From Paralithodes platypus (lineage: Eukaryota; Arthropoda; Malacostraca; Decapoda; Lithodidae): a stretch of DNA of 64,000 nt. The stretch's first letter is position 1, and the number at the start of each line of letters is the position of its first letter. The notes under the pieces were generated by a model. The model saw only the letters and a program-made list of their open reading frames with translations, made no database searches and was not told the DNA's origin. The stretch is taken from contig CM064512.1 in assembly GCA_032716605.1 (NCBI GenBank), positions 30,710,038-30,774,037 of the forward strand. Direction: 5' to 3'. Positions 41,655 through 51,462 of this stretch are shown here, piece by piece. A program made the position numbers and the translations under genes.

Positions 41655-42163
41655 TATGGGGGATTTAAGGAAGTTGAGTTTACTCTACCTAGACTAAAAA
41701 GGTCCGCTCACATAAATCGTATATGAATATCAAATATCGGGAGTGTAACTCACTTTAAATCACCATAGAAAGTTATGTTGTAGTCAGGTATTGTATAAAC
41801 TGATGATGGTCGACATATGGCTACTGTTGGAACACTATTGGGAGGTTGTTTACACCGAAGTGGCCAAGAGGTGCGCGCTTGAACTATAAAGGGAATAGGT
41901 TAAATAATATTGAAGAGGATTAAATGATGATAGTGGCTTAGCTTGTCTGTCTGTCCGTCGTCAGTCGGATGAAGTTTATAATGACGAGAGCTGAATGAAA
42001 GCCGGAACCAGGATCGCGGCGAACTGAGAGTGGAGGTATTGCTTGGACGATATCTAAATGTGCTCTTGCGCAAGGCGTCTATTCAGACATACTGTACATA
42101 CAAACATGATAGGGTATGATACATAGAAACGTATGTTATACCGCTAACTATCGTGAATCCACG
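41655..42163 (-). repeat. 3' LTR of BEL-B
   Basis: Shares GGATTTAAGGAAGTTGAG, AAAAAGGTCCGCTCACATAA and ATCACCATAGAAAGTTATG with the other LTR. It contains a segment of about 110 bases absent from the 5' LTR (41860-41975). On the minus strand it is preceded by a G-rich polypurine stretch (C-run at 42172-42180 on plus). Confidence 0.85.
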
Positions 42164-42237
42164 ATACACTCCCCCCCCAAACACAATACCTCCACCCCAT
42201 CTAATATCTAGAGCTGCCCAGAAGCAAGCTTGTGTCG

Positions 42238-42965
42238 TCACATATCAACGGCGCCACGGGCTGCGCGTCTGGGTCTAATTTCGATCCGAGGCGGATCCCC
42301 AACGGGTTGTGGTGGATCGACAAAAGTAACCTCCTCGGATCCATCATCATCAGGTGGAGCTTCTTCATGTGTAGAAGAGCCAAGCTCCTTAGCGTACCGT
42401 CGTGCGACCGGACAAACTTTAGTCCCAGTAGCTATCTTGAGCAACGCTACACGCCCTACTGAGCCTTCGGCCTCGTACACCTCCACGGCGCAGCTCAACT
42501 TCCAGTACAATCTAGGATTTTCATCATGGATGAATACTATCTCGCCTACAGAGGGTGCTGATGGATGACCAGCAATCTTAGATGTCCTCTCACGCAGTGC
42601 CAATAAGTATTCATTCACCCATCTCTTTTTAAAATCACCGATAACCCTAGAAATATATTGGTACCGTCGTGACACCGCATTGAAGGGTCCTCTAACTCTG
42701 CCTGAGACTGCAAATCAGTAGGAAATGTAGTCAACGGCTTACCGTAGAGCAAATGCGCTGGTGTTAGTGGCAGTGGTTCTTGCAGGTCGGTATATACAAA
42801 GGTGAGATGACGATCATTAACAACTGCCTCAACTTCAGTGAGCACAGTTACTAGTTCGCTCCCCTTTAACAAGGCGCGTCCAGCAACTGCCCGCAAGCCT
42901 GACTTCACGATGCCTACACACCGTTCCCACATTCGACTTTGACTGGTATAAATTTCCACTCGCAC
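42238..42965 (-). pseudogene. BEL-B integrase C-terminal part
   Basis: Minus frame 42965-42615 reads RMWERCVGIVKSGLR, VVNDRHLTF, then LTPAHLLYGKPL, the usual integrase C-terminal core of BEL/Pao. It shifts frame to 42675-42238, which has FKKRWVNEYLLALRER, VGEIVFIHDENP, and an acidic tail with a stop at 42238. The DDE residues and zinc finger are lost in the deletion further upstream. Confidence 0.8.
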
Positions 42966-43333
42966 TTCCGCTCTCCCAAGTAAGCAACAACTGTTGGATC
43001 GCTGCTTATATCTTTCAAGTACCTGGAAGCTTGAAGAAAAGTGGGAGCTTTGTGGCTAATAATCAAATGAGGGAAGGAACGACGTGCACAAAATCTCCTA
43101 CGTACATGGTTAACCAAACGCCCCAATAGCAGCTTGGCAGTTAATTCCAATTTGGGAATTGCGACCCTCTTTACCGGTGCAACCTTAGCCCAGGCGGTGA
43201 GTAAATGAATCCCAAACGAGGTAACACAATATATATCTACACCGTACGCTGTGGCACTCGCATCACAGAATGCATGTAAAGACACAGGTTCAAATGCGGC
43301 CACTTGGCGCGGCAACTCTATAGTATTGTACAT
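42914..43333 (-). pseudogene. BEL-B RNase H remnant, fused to integrase by deletion
   Basis: LHAFCDASATAYGVDIYCV is the first RNase H block, followed by WAKVAPVKRVAIPKLELTA. After RRFCARRSF the frame jumps to SHKAPTFLQASRYLKDI, which fits the integrase core near the third catalytic region, so the remaining RNase H and most of the integrase are deleted. Confidence 0.75.
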
Positions 43334-44640
43334 AGTGTGTTATAATCTTCTTGCAAGGACCTACCCTGTTCAACAAGATCATCGGGTAAATTTTCGTCCC
43401 ACCCTACGTTGCGTCTCCATATTTCTTGTATTAGAATCCTAGCTCTGATGGTGACAGGTAATGCTAAACCCAAAGGATCAAAGAATTGCACGACCTTGCT
43501 CAACTGACTACGTTTTGTGTGCATCCCTATCTGTTTAGTGTAATCTTTGTTCCGGTACATAAGTGTGTCTTTCCATGGTTGCCATATCATCCCCAAGATT
43601 CTGGCATATTCTTGGTTATCAGAAGCTACCCCATCAATAATCAGACCATCCCGAAACAACACAGAATTTGAAACCCAATCGAAAGAAACAGATCAGTGAA
43701 TCTAGCCTACTAGCCTGCCTATAGTTCGTGACTAGTTCCTTTTCACTATCACTAGACCCCTGCAAATCTTCTATGTACAATCAGCGAGTGAGTTCAGTCG
43801 TGTTTTCTTCACAATCATCAAGATATTTTGTAATGGTTGCATTCAACAAAAATTGTGAACACGTAGCGCCAAACAAGACTACCTTACACCGATAGGTCAC
43901 TATGGGACTCTCTGCGTCGTCATGTCCCTGAACCATAGGAACCGGGTGATGTCTTTTGCAATTTCACCATCAACAAGGCCTTTTCTCTGTCGCTGGTGAA
44001 TGCGCAGTTTCCCAGCCTAAACCGCAGTAATTGCTGCGATAGGTCCGACACCATTGAAGGGCTAGTTAGTAAGCAGTCATTTAGACTGGGACTGTGGCCT
44101 AGGTGGGCTGAGCAGTCATACACCACTCGGATAGGAGTGGTAACACTATCCTTTTTTACCCCATGATGTGCGAGGTAATGGATTTTCCCGGTATTCCCTG
44201 GTTCACCAACATCGACGACCTCAATGAATCCTCGGCTGAGATAATTTTTAAATACCTCGTCATAAGCCTTTTAGGTGCTCGATTCGTGGGTTAGTTTCCG
44301 CTGCAAGGCGGGCAATCTACCCAACGCTAAACCGTAATTTGTGGGAAAACTTATATTCTCTTTGTTTCCAGGGTAGACTAACCTCGTATTGTTTTTCTGT
44401 GGCCAAGTAACGCACAGATTCCGAGAACTTTTCTATCGCAATTTTTTATTAATAGTCATTCTCCATAGGTTTAATCCCTATGTGGTCAAGTTTCCACAAT
44501 CTTTCTAGATCGAACTCGGCAGCTAACTTTGGGTCATCAATGTGAGTTTCATCTTTAATGAGCTCTTCTGCCGCAGTCGTGCTCATCCTCAACACGGATG
44601 CCGTGTCAACCAGAATATTTGACTGTATTTGACTGAGTAG
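43318..44640 (-). pseudogene. BEL-B reverse transcriptase, several frames
   Basis: Read in minus sense: the RT N-terminal blocks (LPALQRKLTHES, GFIEVVD, IHYLAHHGV) lie at about 44380-44160. VVYDCSAHLGHSPSLNDCLL follows at 44126-44040, and a damaged FTSDREKALLMV at about 44000 (where VSDIEKAFL.I would be expected). ILGMIWQPWKDTL and VQFFDPLGLALP lie at 43600-43450. Frameshifts and stops separate all of these, so no active enzyme remains. Confidence 0.8.
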
Positions 44641-44646
44641 TTTGGA

Positions 44647-45249
44647 CTATACGCTCATGCAATAGCCAAACTTAGTGGAAATCAAAATCACTCCACTCTC
44701 TCTTCTAAACCCAGGGTGTACTACATCATAATCTGCTCCTAACAGTATGTGCACCTCCTTCAAGTCACCTACGGGATCAGACAAGTATATTCCTTTCCTA
44801 CGAAGTGCATGTTCTACTTTGTGAATTCCTACAGATTGATAGTCTGGAAGTTTATCTACCACTACATACTGTAAGAAGTGTTTCTTTTTACGGTAGATGT
44901 AAGCAACTTGTACAACTTCATAGTCTGTACTGTCGGTCACTCCTATGAATCCCTGCAACCTAAGGGTCTCACTACCTACTTCACAGTGTTTTAAACCGTC
45001 CAGCACCGATCTCTTTATGAAGGATCGTTGTGAGCCCTGGTCCAAGAGTAGCCGACAGACTTGTGTCCTGCCATAACCCTCTATGAGTATCTTGATTGTA
45101 GGTAAAATGGTGGTGTCTTTCCTACTGCCTAGTATCAGTGTTGCAGTTACTCCTACCTTTTCCTCCTTAACTAGACTACTTGTGGGGCACAATTTGTCAA
45201 AGTGATGGCCCTCACAGTTGCGACAGGGCCTCAAATAGGAGCAGTACAC
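44647..45249 (-). pseudogene. BEL-B zinc knuckle and retropepsin
   Basis: A 200-codon frame. CRNCEGHHFDKLC is a C..C....H....C knuckle near the start. ICRLLLDQGSQRSFI-type sequence near residues 70-80 is the protease active site, with Gln in place of Thr/Ser after the Asp (DQGS). HILLGADY near the end fits the ILG-D block. The frame ends at a TAG at 44647. Confidence 0.75.
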
Positions 45250-45299
45250 TTACCCTGCATACCATGGTCCTTACTTAAACAACCCTTGCACAATTTTAG

Positions 45300-46369
45300 C
45301 TTCCTCGCTTGAGCTAATTTGGATTAATTAGTTTGATATTTGGTACAGTTTAGACATTTATGCTTGGGATTATTGCATAGCCTACATGATGATTGTGTTT
45401 TCTTGTGTGACCCTTTAACCTTCCCTTTAGATCCTACCACCATATTAATTGAACCCCTTGTTGTTGCCCCATCTGACCCACCCACTGTCCTACCATTGTT
45501 TAATTGTATGTTGCTAATCTCCTTGCTAAATGACGCTTTGAACTCCTCCAAATCAAAGGTACAAACTTTATCGAGAATAGCTAGAGGTAATTTATGTCTC
45601 AATATTATGACTAGCATCTCTTATGTTAAACCTAACGCATCTAATGACCTCGTGTGACACTCCATGTCTGCCCTGAACTTTGTCAATTCATCGACCCTGT
45701 ACCTACTGTAGGCTGTGCTAGGTTCAACAGAGTGTTCACGTGGGCTACCTTAAGCTGGTCAGTGTCTCCATACGTTGCCTGTAGCAAATCCATAATGCTA
45801 TCATAAGTTTTACCTTGGTGGAAAAACCTTCTACCAAATGCAAGGCCTTATCCTTAAGTTGGTCTTTAAGATAGTGGAACTTTCGTACATCGTCAAGAGT
45901 CGAATCATGCACGGTTGATTTAAAAATGTCCCAAAATGCCAACCATTCTGTCAAGTTTCCCCTGAATTTTGGTAAGTTCAGTTTGGTTAAGTTTACATCA
46001 CGGCGGGGATCCGTATGCTTGGCAGCGTCACCATTCTGGGTTACTTCAGTTTTCTTTACCGCTCTTCGCAGTAAATGTTTTGCCTCTAAAATGGCAACAT
46101 CATGGATGGCGCGCTGCTCGTACTCCGCATGAATTTCTGACTCGCCCTCTAACTCTTGATACTATGCTCTCACTTAGGGTAACTATACGATCATAGGTAG
46201 TTTCTAGGTACTGTAACCTGGCCTCTAGCTGTTCAGGAGTTGCAATAGCTATAAAGTCTTCCAAATCGGACATTAGCCTAGTAATGACAACCCCCAAGCC
46301 TCCTCTCTGGTTCCTCAAGACTGTGATAGACATAGCTTTAGCTGGTTTACCTTCTGATATACCAGCCAT
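45300..46369 (-). pseudogene. BEL-B Gag, frameshifted
   Basis: 46369-46100 starts MAGISEGKPAKAM and continues as a helical segment (LEARLQYLETTYDRIVTL). 45954-45745 contains WLAFWDIFKSTVHD, LKDQLKDKALHLVEGF, the DUF1759-type core. 45617-45324 contains LVIILRHKLPLAIL and a CRLCNNPKHKCLNC zinc motif. Three frames, so at least two indels. Confidence 0.75.
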
Positions 46370-46614
46370 TAAATATGTAAGAACTTACACCTTTAGTCCT
46401 TACATGCAATACTGTACTTATTTTAGCCTATGCTTCGCAGACTAATGTCAGAAGATTAAAGGCTAGTAATGGCTATTTAAACAGCTTACCTTACACAGTA
46501 CCATGAGAGGCTGGGATATGATAGGATGAAGCAACGAAACAATGAAGGAAATATGTGATGGTCGGTCAATCTTAAGTAAACAATAGTAAATAATAATGAA
46601 ATTAGGTAAATAAT

Positions 46615-46665
46615 TACAGGGTAAAAAAAAAAAAAAGGAAAAAAAAAAAAGAAAGAAAGAGGATA
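46615..46665. repeat. A-rich tract in the BEL-B leader
   Basis: Two A-runs (14 and 12 bases) then GAAAGAAAG. It lies between the SGNH ORF and gag. Confidence 0.8.
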
Positions 46666-46667
46666 AT

Positions 46668-47365
46668 TTACTGGGGGAAGATGATAGGCTGGATGCATGA
46701 CTGCGGGAGCCGCAGGTTTATTACTCCGGCATCATGCTCCAGCCAATTTTTCATCATGTCTGTCATTTTATTGTGCAGGATCTTGTTGGTGTCTAGAGTG
46801 AGATGTACACCATCTATATCTAGATCCTGAGGCTTAAAGGAGACTGACAAGAAACGGTGGCGTGTAACGTCTAGCCTTGAGCACAGGCTTCTGTCCTTAT
46901 TCGGTTATATTGGGCTACTGTAATGCCCCTCACCCTAGGGCGATGTTGCAAGGAGAGCAAAATGCTCTTGCCTCCCGTCTCCCTCTCTACAGCCAGAGCC
47001 AGGTTCCCTAAGGCCACCGCAAGAGCACGAGGATCGGTGTCGGGGGCTATGTCGTTGCCCCCGATGAGCAAATAGGTGTAAAGAGGCCGGTATAGTTCCA
47101 GCCTACCCCATTCATCGGAGGACTTAAGACTATTGATGCTAGCCCCGGGCACCCCAAAGTACCGGAACTGGAACTGCCAATCCCCGCTCGCTCCCCTGTA
47201 ATCCACAGGGCCCTGGTCTGCTGCGCTCAAACGGGTCACATAGGAGTGTCCGAATACCGCAATACGGTCTACTTCGGGCATTACAACCTGCTCCGGGTTA
47301 AACGCAAGACCTACTCCCACAGGATCCTTCGATCTGCAACCTCCCACAACATTATATTTCCTCAT
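46668..47365 (-). pseudogene. SGNH-hydrolase ORF of BEL-B
   Basis: Minus frame 47365-46871 starts MRKYNVVGG. It contains IAVFGHSYVTRL (block I, GHS at residues 39-41), FGVPGAS (block II, 70-76) and LLIGGNDI (block III, 100-106). A probable single-base indel near 46875 shifts to the frame ending at 46668, where DIDGVHLTLD supplies block V with Asp and His. All four SGNH blocks are therefore present over about 230 residues. It sits directly after the 5' LTR and primer-binding site and before gag, as in BEL-A. An esterase/lipase-like fold is inferred; the substrate is unknown. Confidence 0.75.
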
Positions 47366-47403
47366 AATACCTAACTAACTATAAGACATTTAAATTGGGG
47401 GTC

Positions 47404-47426
47404 AAAGTCCCGGGTCTGGGCACCAA
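47404..47426 (-). promoter_or_regulatory. Candidate primer-binding site of BEL-B
   Basis: On the minus strand TTGGTGCCCAGACCCGGG directly follows the LTR end CCGCCACA. Compare TTGGTGCCCCGAG in BEL-A. Confidence 0.6.
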
Positions 47427-47975
47427 TGTGGCGGATTTAAGGAAGTTGAGTTTACTCTACTTAGACTAAAAAGGTCCGCTCACATAAATACAGGGAATGT
47501 AACTCACTTTAAATCACCATAGAAAGTTATGGTGTAGTCAGGCATTGTATACACTGATGATGGTCGCCAAATGGCTACTGTTGGAACACTATTGGGAGGC
47601 TTTTTACATCGCGGCGAACTGAGAGTGAAGGTGTTGCTTGGACGAAATCTAAATGTGCTCTTGCGTGAGGCGTCTATTCAGACACGTCATCGTCTTTACG
47701 CTACGAATCTAGCGGATACTGCTAAGTTTGTAGCGGATATCTAGCGGTAAATATCGTACCACATTTTCAATACTACGACATGGTTATATGATAATCGTCA
47801 TATGTTCATTCTTAAAGACTCTTAAATACTATACTTTCGTATAATAGGCCTTATTTAATTTATCAAGCTTACATACATTCTGCCAAGCTTACATACTTAC
47901 ATACTGTACATACAAATATGATAGGGTATGATACAGAGAAATGTATGTTATACCACTAACTATCGTGAATTCACA
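47427..47975 (-). repeat. 5' LTR of BEL-B
   Basis: On the minus strand it starts TGTGAATTCACGATAG and ends AATCCGCCACA (TG...CA). It carries about 200 bases (47687-47890) absent from the 3' LTR, so the LTRs differ by indels and the insertion is old, or the LTRs recombined. Confidence 0.85.
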
Positions 47976-48466
47976 ACAAATCCTTATCAATTGCACTATC
48001 ACTTTGATGTTTATGTTATGGGTGCAATATCACTTAGTCCTATCCTTGGATTTTTGCAATCTTTTTTGTTAGCCACATAACTACAAGACACCCTTTCTAA
48101 ATATGTGCCTTTTTTGGTGGAAAATGCCTCGGCTGAAGGCCAGTTGCTTCTAAATTACGGGCACGCTATCTCTCGCCAAGAAAACATTGACACCTAAATG
48201 GCACGAACAATCATAAAATCGCCAAACTAATGGGGCGAATATCTAATTGGAATAGGATGTGTTCTGACATACTTTCCCTTGTGTTCAAAGATACATACCT
48301 ATAGTTGACATTTTATGCAACCTATATACATTTCATTACAACAATGACATTGATATTTCTAGACTTCAGAATCATGTAGTTATTTAGCAATCATACCTTT
48401 AAACTTGAAGAAAGTATTGTTTGGGTTGGTTTTAAAGTAACTTTAACTATAATCTGAGGGTATAAT
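47976..48466. other. No gene; dispersed repeat F
   Basis: 48160-48250 shares AAAATCGCCAAACTAAT and a C.CCA.GAAAA.ATTGA.ACCT block with 56445-56750. No coding seen. Confidence 0.45.
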
Positions 48467-48670
48467 TCATTTAGGGGTCCATTGAGTTTGTACTTTAATT
48501 AGACTACTTTTGCCCGTAAAAGAAATACGGACATACAATATGGCTCGTTTTACTGTGGTGGGCTGCTCCTTAGGATGTAGGAGCTGTTGCAATTGTTCGC
48601 CAATGTAGGAGTCAGTTAATTTGGTATTAAAACCATTGGCGATAAGGGTCCTAAGGTAGTTAGAACACAA
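48467..48670 (-). pseudogene. Possible Penelope-like retroelement fragment
   Basis: A 67-codon minus frame reading YLRTLIANGFNTKLTDSYI and AILYVRISFTGKSSLI. The order (helical 'L..NGy....i...i', then 'yv.f.G..S..i') resembles the region between RT and GIY-YIG of Penelope-like elements. No other PLE domain is nearby, so the assignment is tentative. Confidence 0.4.
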
Positions 48671-48679
48671 CAGAGAGGC

Positions 48680-50300
48680 TCTCGTTACTTGGTGTACAAG
48701 TGAGATTTTTCTTGTACGAAATTGGATTGACAGGAAAATATCGTATTAGGCTGGTATATGATACGCTTCCTATAGATGGATGTTGAGAAGTTGATGTTGA
48801 GAAGTTGATGTTAGAGATCGCCTACCTTTCCTTAACATCGTACTTGATCACCCTAACAACAACTTCTCAACATCCATATAGCCTATAGCCCCGGGTGGCC
48901 TACTAAACCCACTCCCTCTTCCTCCAGCACTACCAACCAACCAATTCCTAAATTATGAAATACCAATAATTACCAAAATTACAGTTTATGTGAGATAATT
49001 TTATGAAGTATGTTTATCGAACCATTTTAATATTTGTTACCATATAATTAGAAGTAACTTAACTTAATTCCTTACCAAATTCCCCGGTCGCCAAGACGTC
49101 CAATATTGCTTAGCTTGCAGTTAACTTCATATGTATTTGCATATATACAAGATATATGATAGTATTGTAAGCTGATATATACTGTAAAATAGTTTAATAT
49201 ACAAGGCTTATAAATTAAAGGGTTCATAGATATAAGTTGTACACCTATGATTTGATGCGTCTGGACAAACTGTATTTATATATATCTTATAGAGGTTATG
49301 CATGTCCACTAATTTATGACATATGATATAATTTGGATAAAATAGTTTGTCCGTATGGATTAGCTTGTATGGATATATTTTGTTTGTTTTATATTATACA
49401 GCCAATTTAATGTATCTCATAAACTTGTATTGTGAAATGTACAGTATATACTACAAATATTTGTCTTGCGTATATGATAGATGGTAAATGATAACAACCA
49501 AGGTGTTGCCAGGAAAGTGTTTCGAACTATTGGTTTAATTTTGTATGAAGCATCTTGTCAGTGTTTCGAACATTTTCCGAGCCAAACTAGGTAGAGAAGT
49601 AGTGAGAGCAGACAGTTTGCTGTGAGCCCCGCCCGAGTGTATACCTGTTTGACCGGACAAAGGATTACATAATATGTAATCCTAATTATGAGCCCAGGAT
49701 ATTTGTGTAGTGTCAGTTGGGCGGGACAATGATAGGACATAACTTGACTGGTCACATTGTTCGGTGAGTTAAGCTTATTTAACTATTTGTAAGTTATGTA
49801 TAGGATAGGAAACTGTTTAACTCTCCAATTTATGTGAACCTCTTGCTACCATATATGTTTGTATAGCCGGCTCGATTAACATACTTGCTAAACTTTAAAG
49901 AGTAGCCTATTAGTGATTCAGATTTACCTATATATTTCTTGTTAACATTTTATCGTTGATCATAGCGCAGTTTATGGCATATTTGATTTCATTCAGTTGC
50001 TAGAGTTTAAGGTCTCTAATATTTGAGCCAGTCTGTAAAGTATAAAGTACACGTCATTTATGTATTGAAATTATCCTAACTTGATTGCTTTTAGTTTAAC
50101 TTTTTTCATACCTTGAATTGCATTAGCCTAATCCTCTTTGATATTCCTCCTTTGATTCGTGCTTGTTTCTACTTTGGTGTAACGTGTCCTTTGAGACTTA
50201 GTGTTGGGAGTTTTGACAATGTTAAGTTTAACTACCTTTACTATTTAATTGTAGTGGTTGAAGCACAGAATTATAATTGCTTTTGTTGTTTTGCTGATGT
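48680..50300. other. No gene seen; AT-rich
   Basis: A hairpin with arms GGATGTTGAGAAGTTG (48778) and CAACTTCTCAACATCC (48861) surrounds about 65 bases. The first arm is followed by a tandem partial copy. Otherwise no feature. Confidence 0.4.
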
Positions 50301-50491
50301 ACTGTGTATGTATGTATATACTCAGGCACATACCCCATTGCTGGGGGTGGCCGACACGAGACAGAGTCAGGCAGTACCTGCCTGACCTTTACAGTACCTG
50401 CCTGACCTTTGCTGAGTGAGGACCTGTCCCTAGTAACTCCCAGTGAATATCTTTGCCCATAGTGTGGTGATAGTATTAACGCTTTCTTAAA

Positions 50492-51445
50492 ATGGCTGGT
50501 GTTGACGAGATTGCTACCTCCTCTCATATTCTCCAGCTTTGTCTTGCTTTGCAAGAAAGGATGGAAAATGTGGAGAGAGAGGTGCAGTCTCTCAAAGACG
50601 AGAATTTGGCCTTAAAGCTGACTTTGGCTGACAAGAAAAGTGAGGATAGTGCAACTGCTGTTAGGGATCGTGATGCTCCCTGGACAGTTGTTCCAACAAG
50701 TGCAACAACCTGCAAATTTCTACGGCGGCCAGTTGCCCTCAGCAACAAGTTCATCACCTTGGATGACGAATGTGATGGTGAGGCTGCGAGTGCTTCCTTC
50801 GGCGAGGAAACCAGGAGAAAGGTAAGTAAGTTGCCTCCAACAGGGAATGCTGTGACTGCTGCCCCCCCAGGAGTACCTTCAACTGCTGCCCCAGGAGTTC
50901 CTGCCGCTGCCGCAGCTGCTACCAAGTCATCGACAAGGAGAGGCAAGTCCTTCTCAATTGTTGGGGACTCCATGGTCAGACACTTAGCTAGGTCCACCTG
51001 TACTGATATTAGGAAGCTTGTCTGTCTGCCTGGTGCCGGGGTTGGGAAGGTGTTAGAGGACATTGATTACATCATGAAAGATATTGGAGATAGCCCCATT
51101 ATCTGTCTCAGTACAGGGAGCAATGATGTTGGTAAAGGTAGGACGGAAGTACTGCTTCGGCAGTACAGGGAGGTGTTAGATAAAGTTAGGAGGAAGGGAG
51201 GCATACCTGTAGTACACAGTATCTTGCCACGGAGAGGGGTCAGCAAGGAATGGTCATCTAGGGCAATTGGTATCAATTGTCGGCTGGAAAAATACTGTAA
51301 TGCAAATGCAATACCATTCCTTGATAACTGGACCCGTTTCTATGGTAAAAATCAGTTGTACGCACAGGACGGGGTTCATCTTTCTCGGCTAGGGGTGGCA
51401 AATTTAGCTAGGTCAATAGATAGGATTGTCGCGGGGTTTCGCTGA
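50492..51445 (+). CDS. CR1 ORF1: coiled coil plus SGNH esterase
   Basis: An intact 317-codon frame. Residues 20-50 form a leucine-rich coiled coil (LQERMENVEREVQSL), followed by a linker rich in Ala/Pro (100-145). The SGNH domain has FSIVGDSMVRHL (block I, Ser nucleophile), LPGAGVGK (block II), LSTGSNDVG (block III, SND in place of GND) and AQDGVHLSRLG (block V, Asp-His). Esterase-type ORF1 proteins are known from CR1-clade LINEs and may help RNP-membrane interactions. ORF2 begins 18 bases after its stop. The intact frame contrasts with the broken ORF2. Confidence 0.9.
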   Translation: MAGVDEIATSSHILQLCLALQERMENVEREVQSLKDENLALKLTLADKKSEDSATAVRDRDAPWTVVPTSATTCKFLRRPVALSNKFITLDDECDGEAASASFGEETRRKVSKLPPTGNAVTAAPPGVPSTAAPGVPAAAAAATKSSTRRGKSFSIVGDSMVRHLARSTCTDIRKLVCLPGAGVGKVLEDIDYIMKDIGDSPIICLSTGSNDVGKGRTEVLLRQYREVLDKVRRKGGIPVVHSILPRRGVSKEWSSRAIGINCRLEKYCNANAIPFLDNWTRFYGKNQLYAQDGVHLSRLGVANLARSIDRIVAGFR

Positions 51446-51462
51446 AAGTAAAGCCTGAGAAT

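Larger units (their letters stand above)
41655..47975 (-). mobile_element. BEL/Pao LTR retrotransposon BEL-B, degraded
   Basis: Minus-strand element with LTRs at 41655-42163 (3' LTR) and 47427-47975 (5' LTR). The order from the 5' LTR is primer-binding site, SGNH ORF, gag, protease, RT, RNase H, integrase. Frames are broken in many places and the RNase H-integrase part has an internal deletion. No target duplication was recognised. Same overall layout as BEL-A but a different family at the sequence level. Confidence 0.88.
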
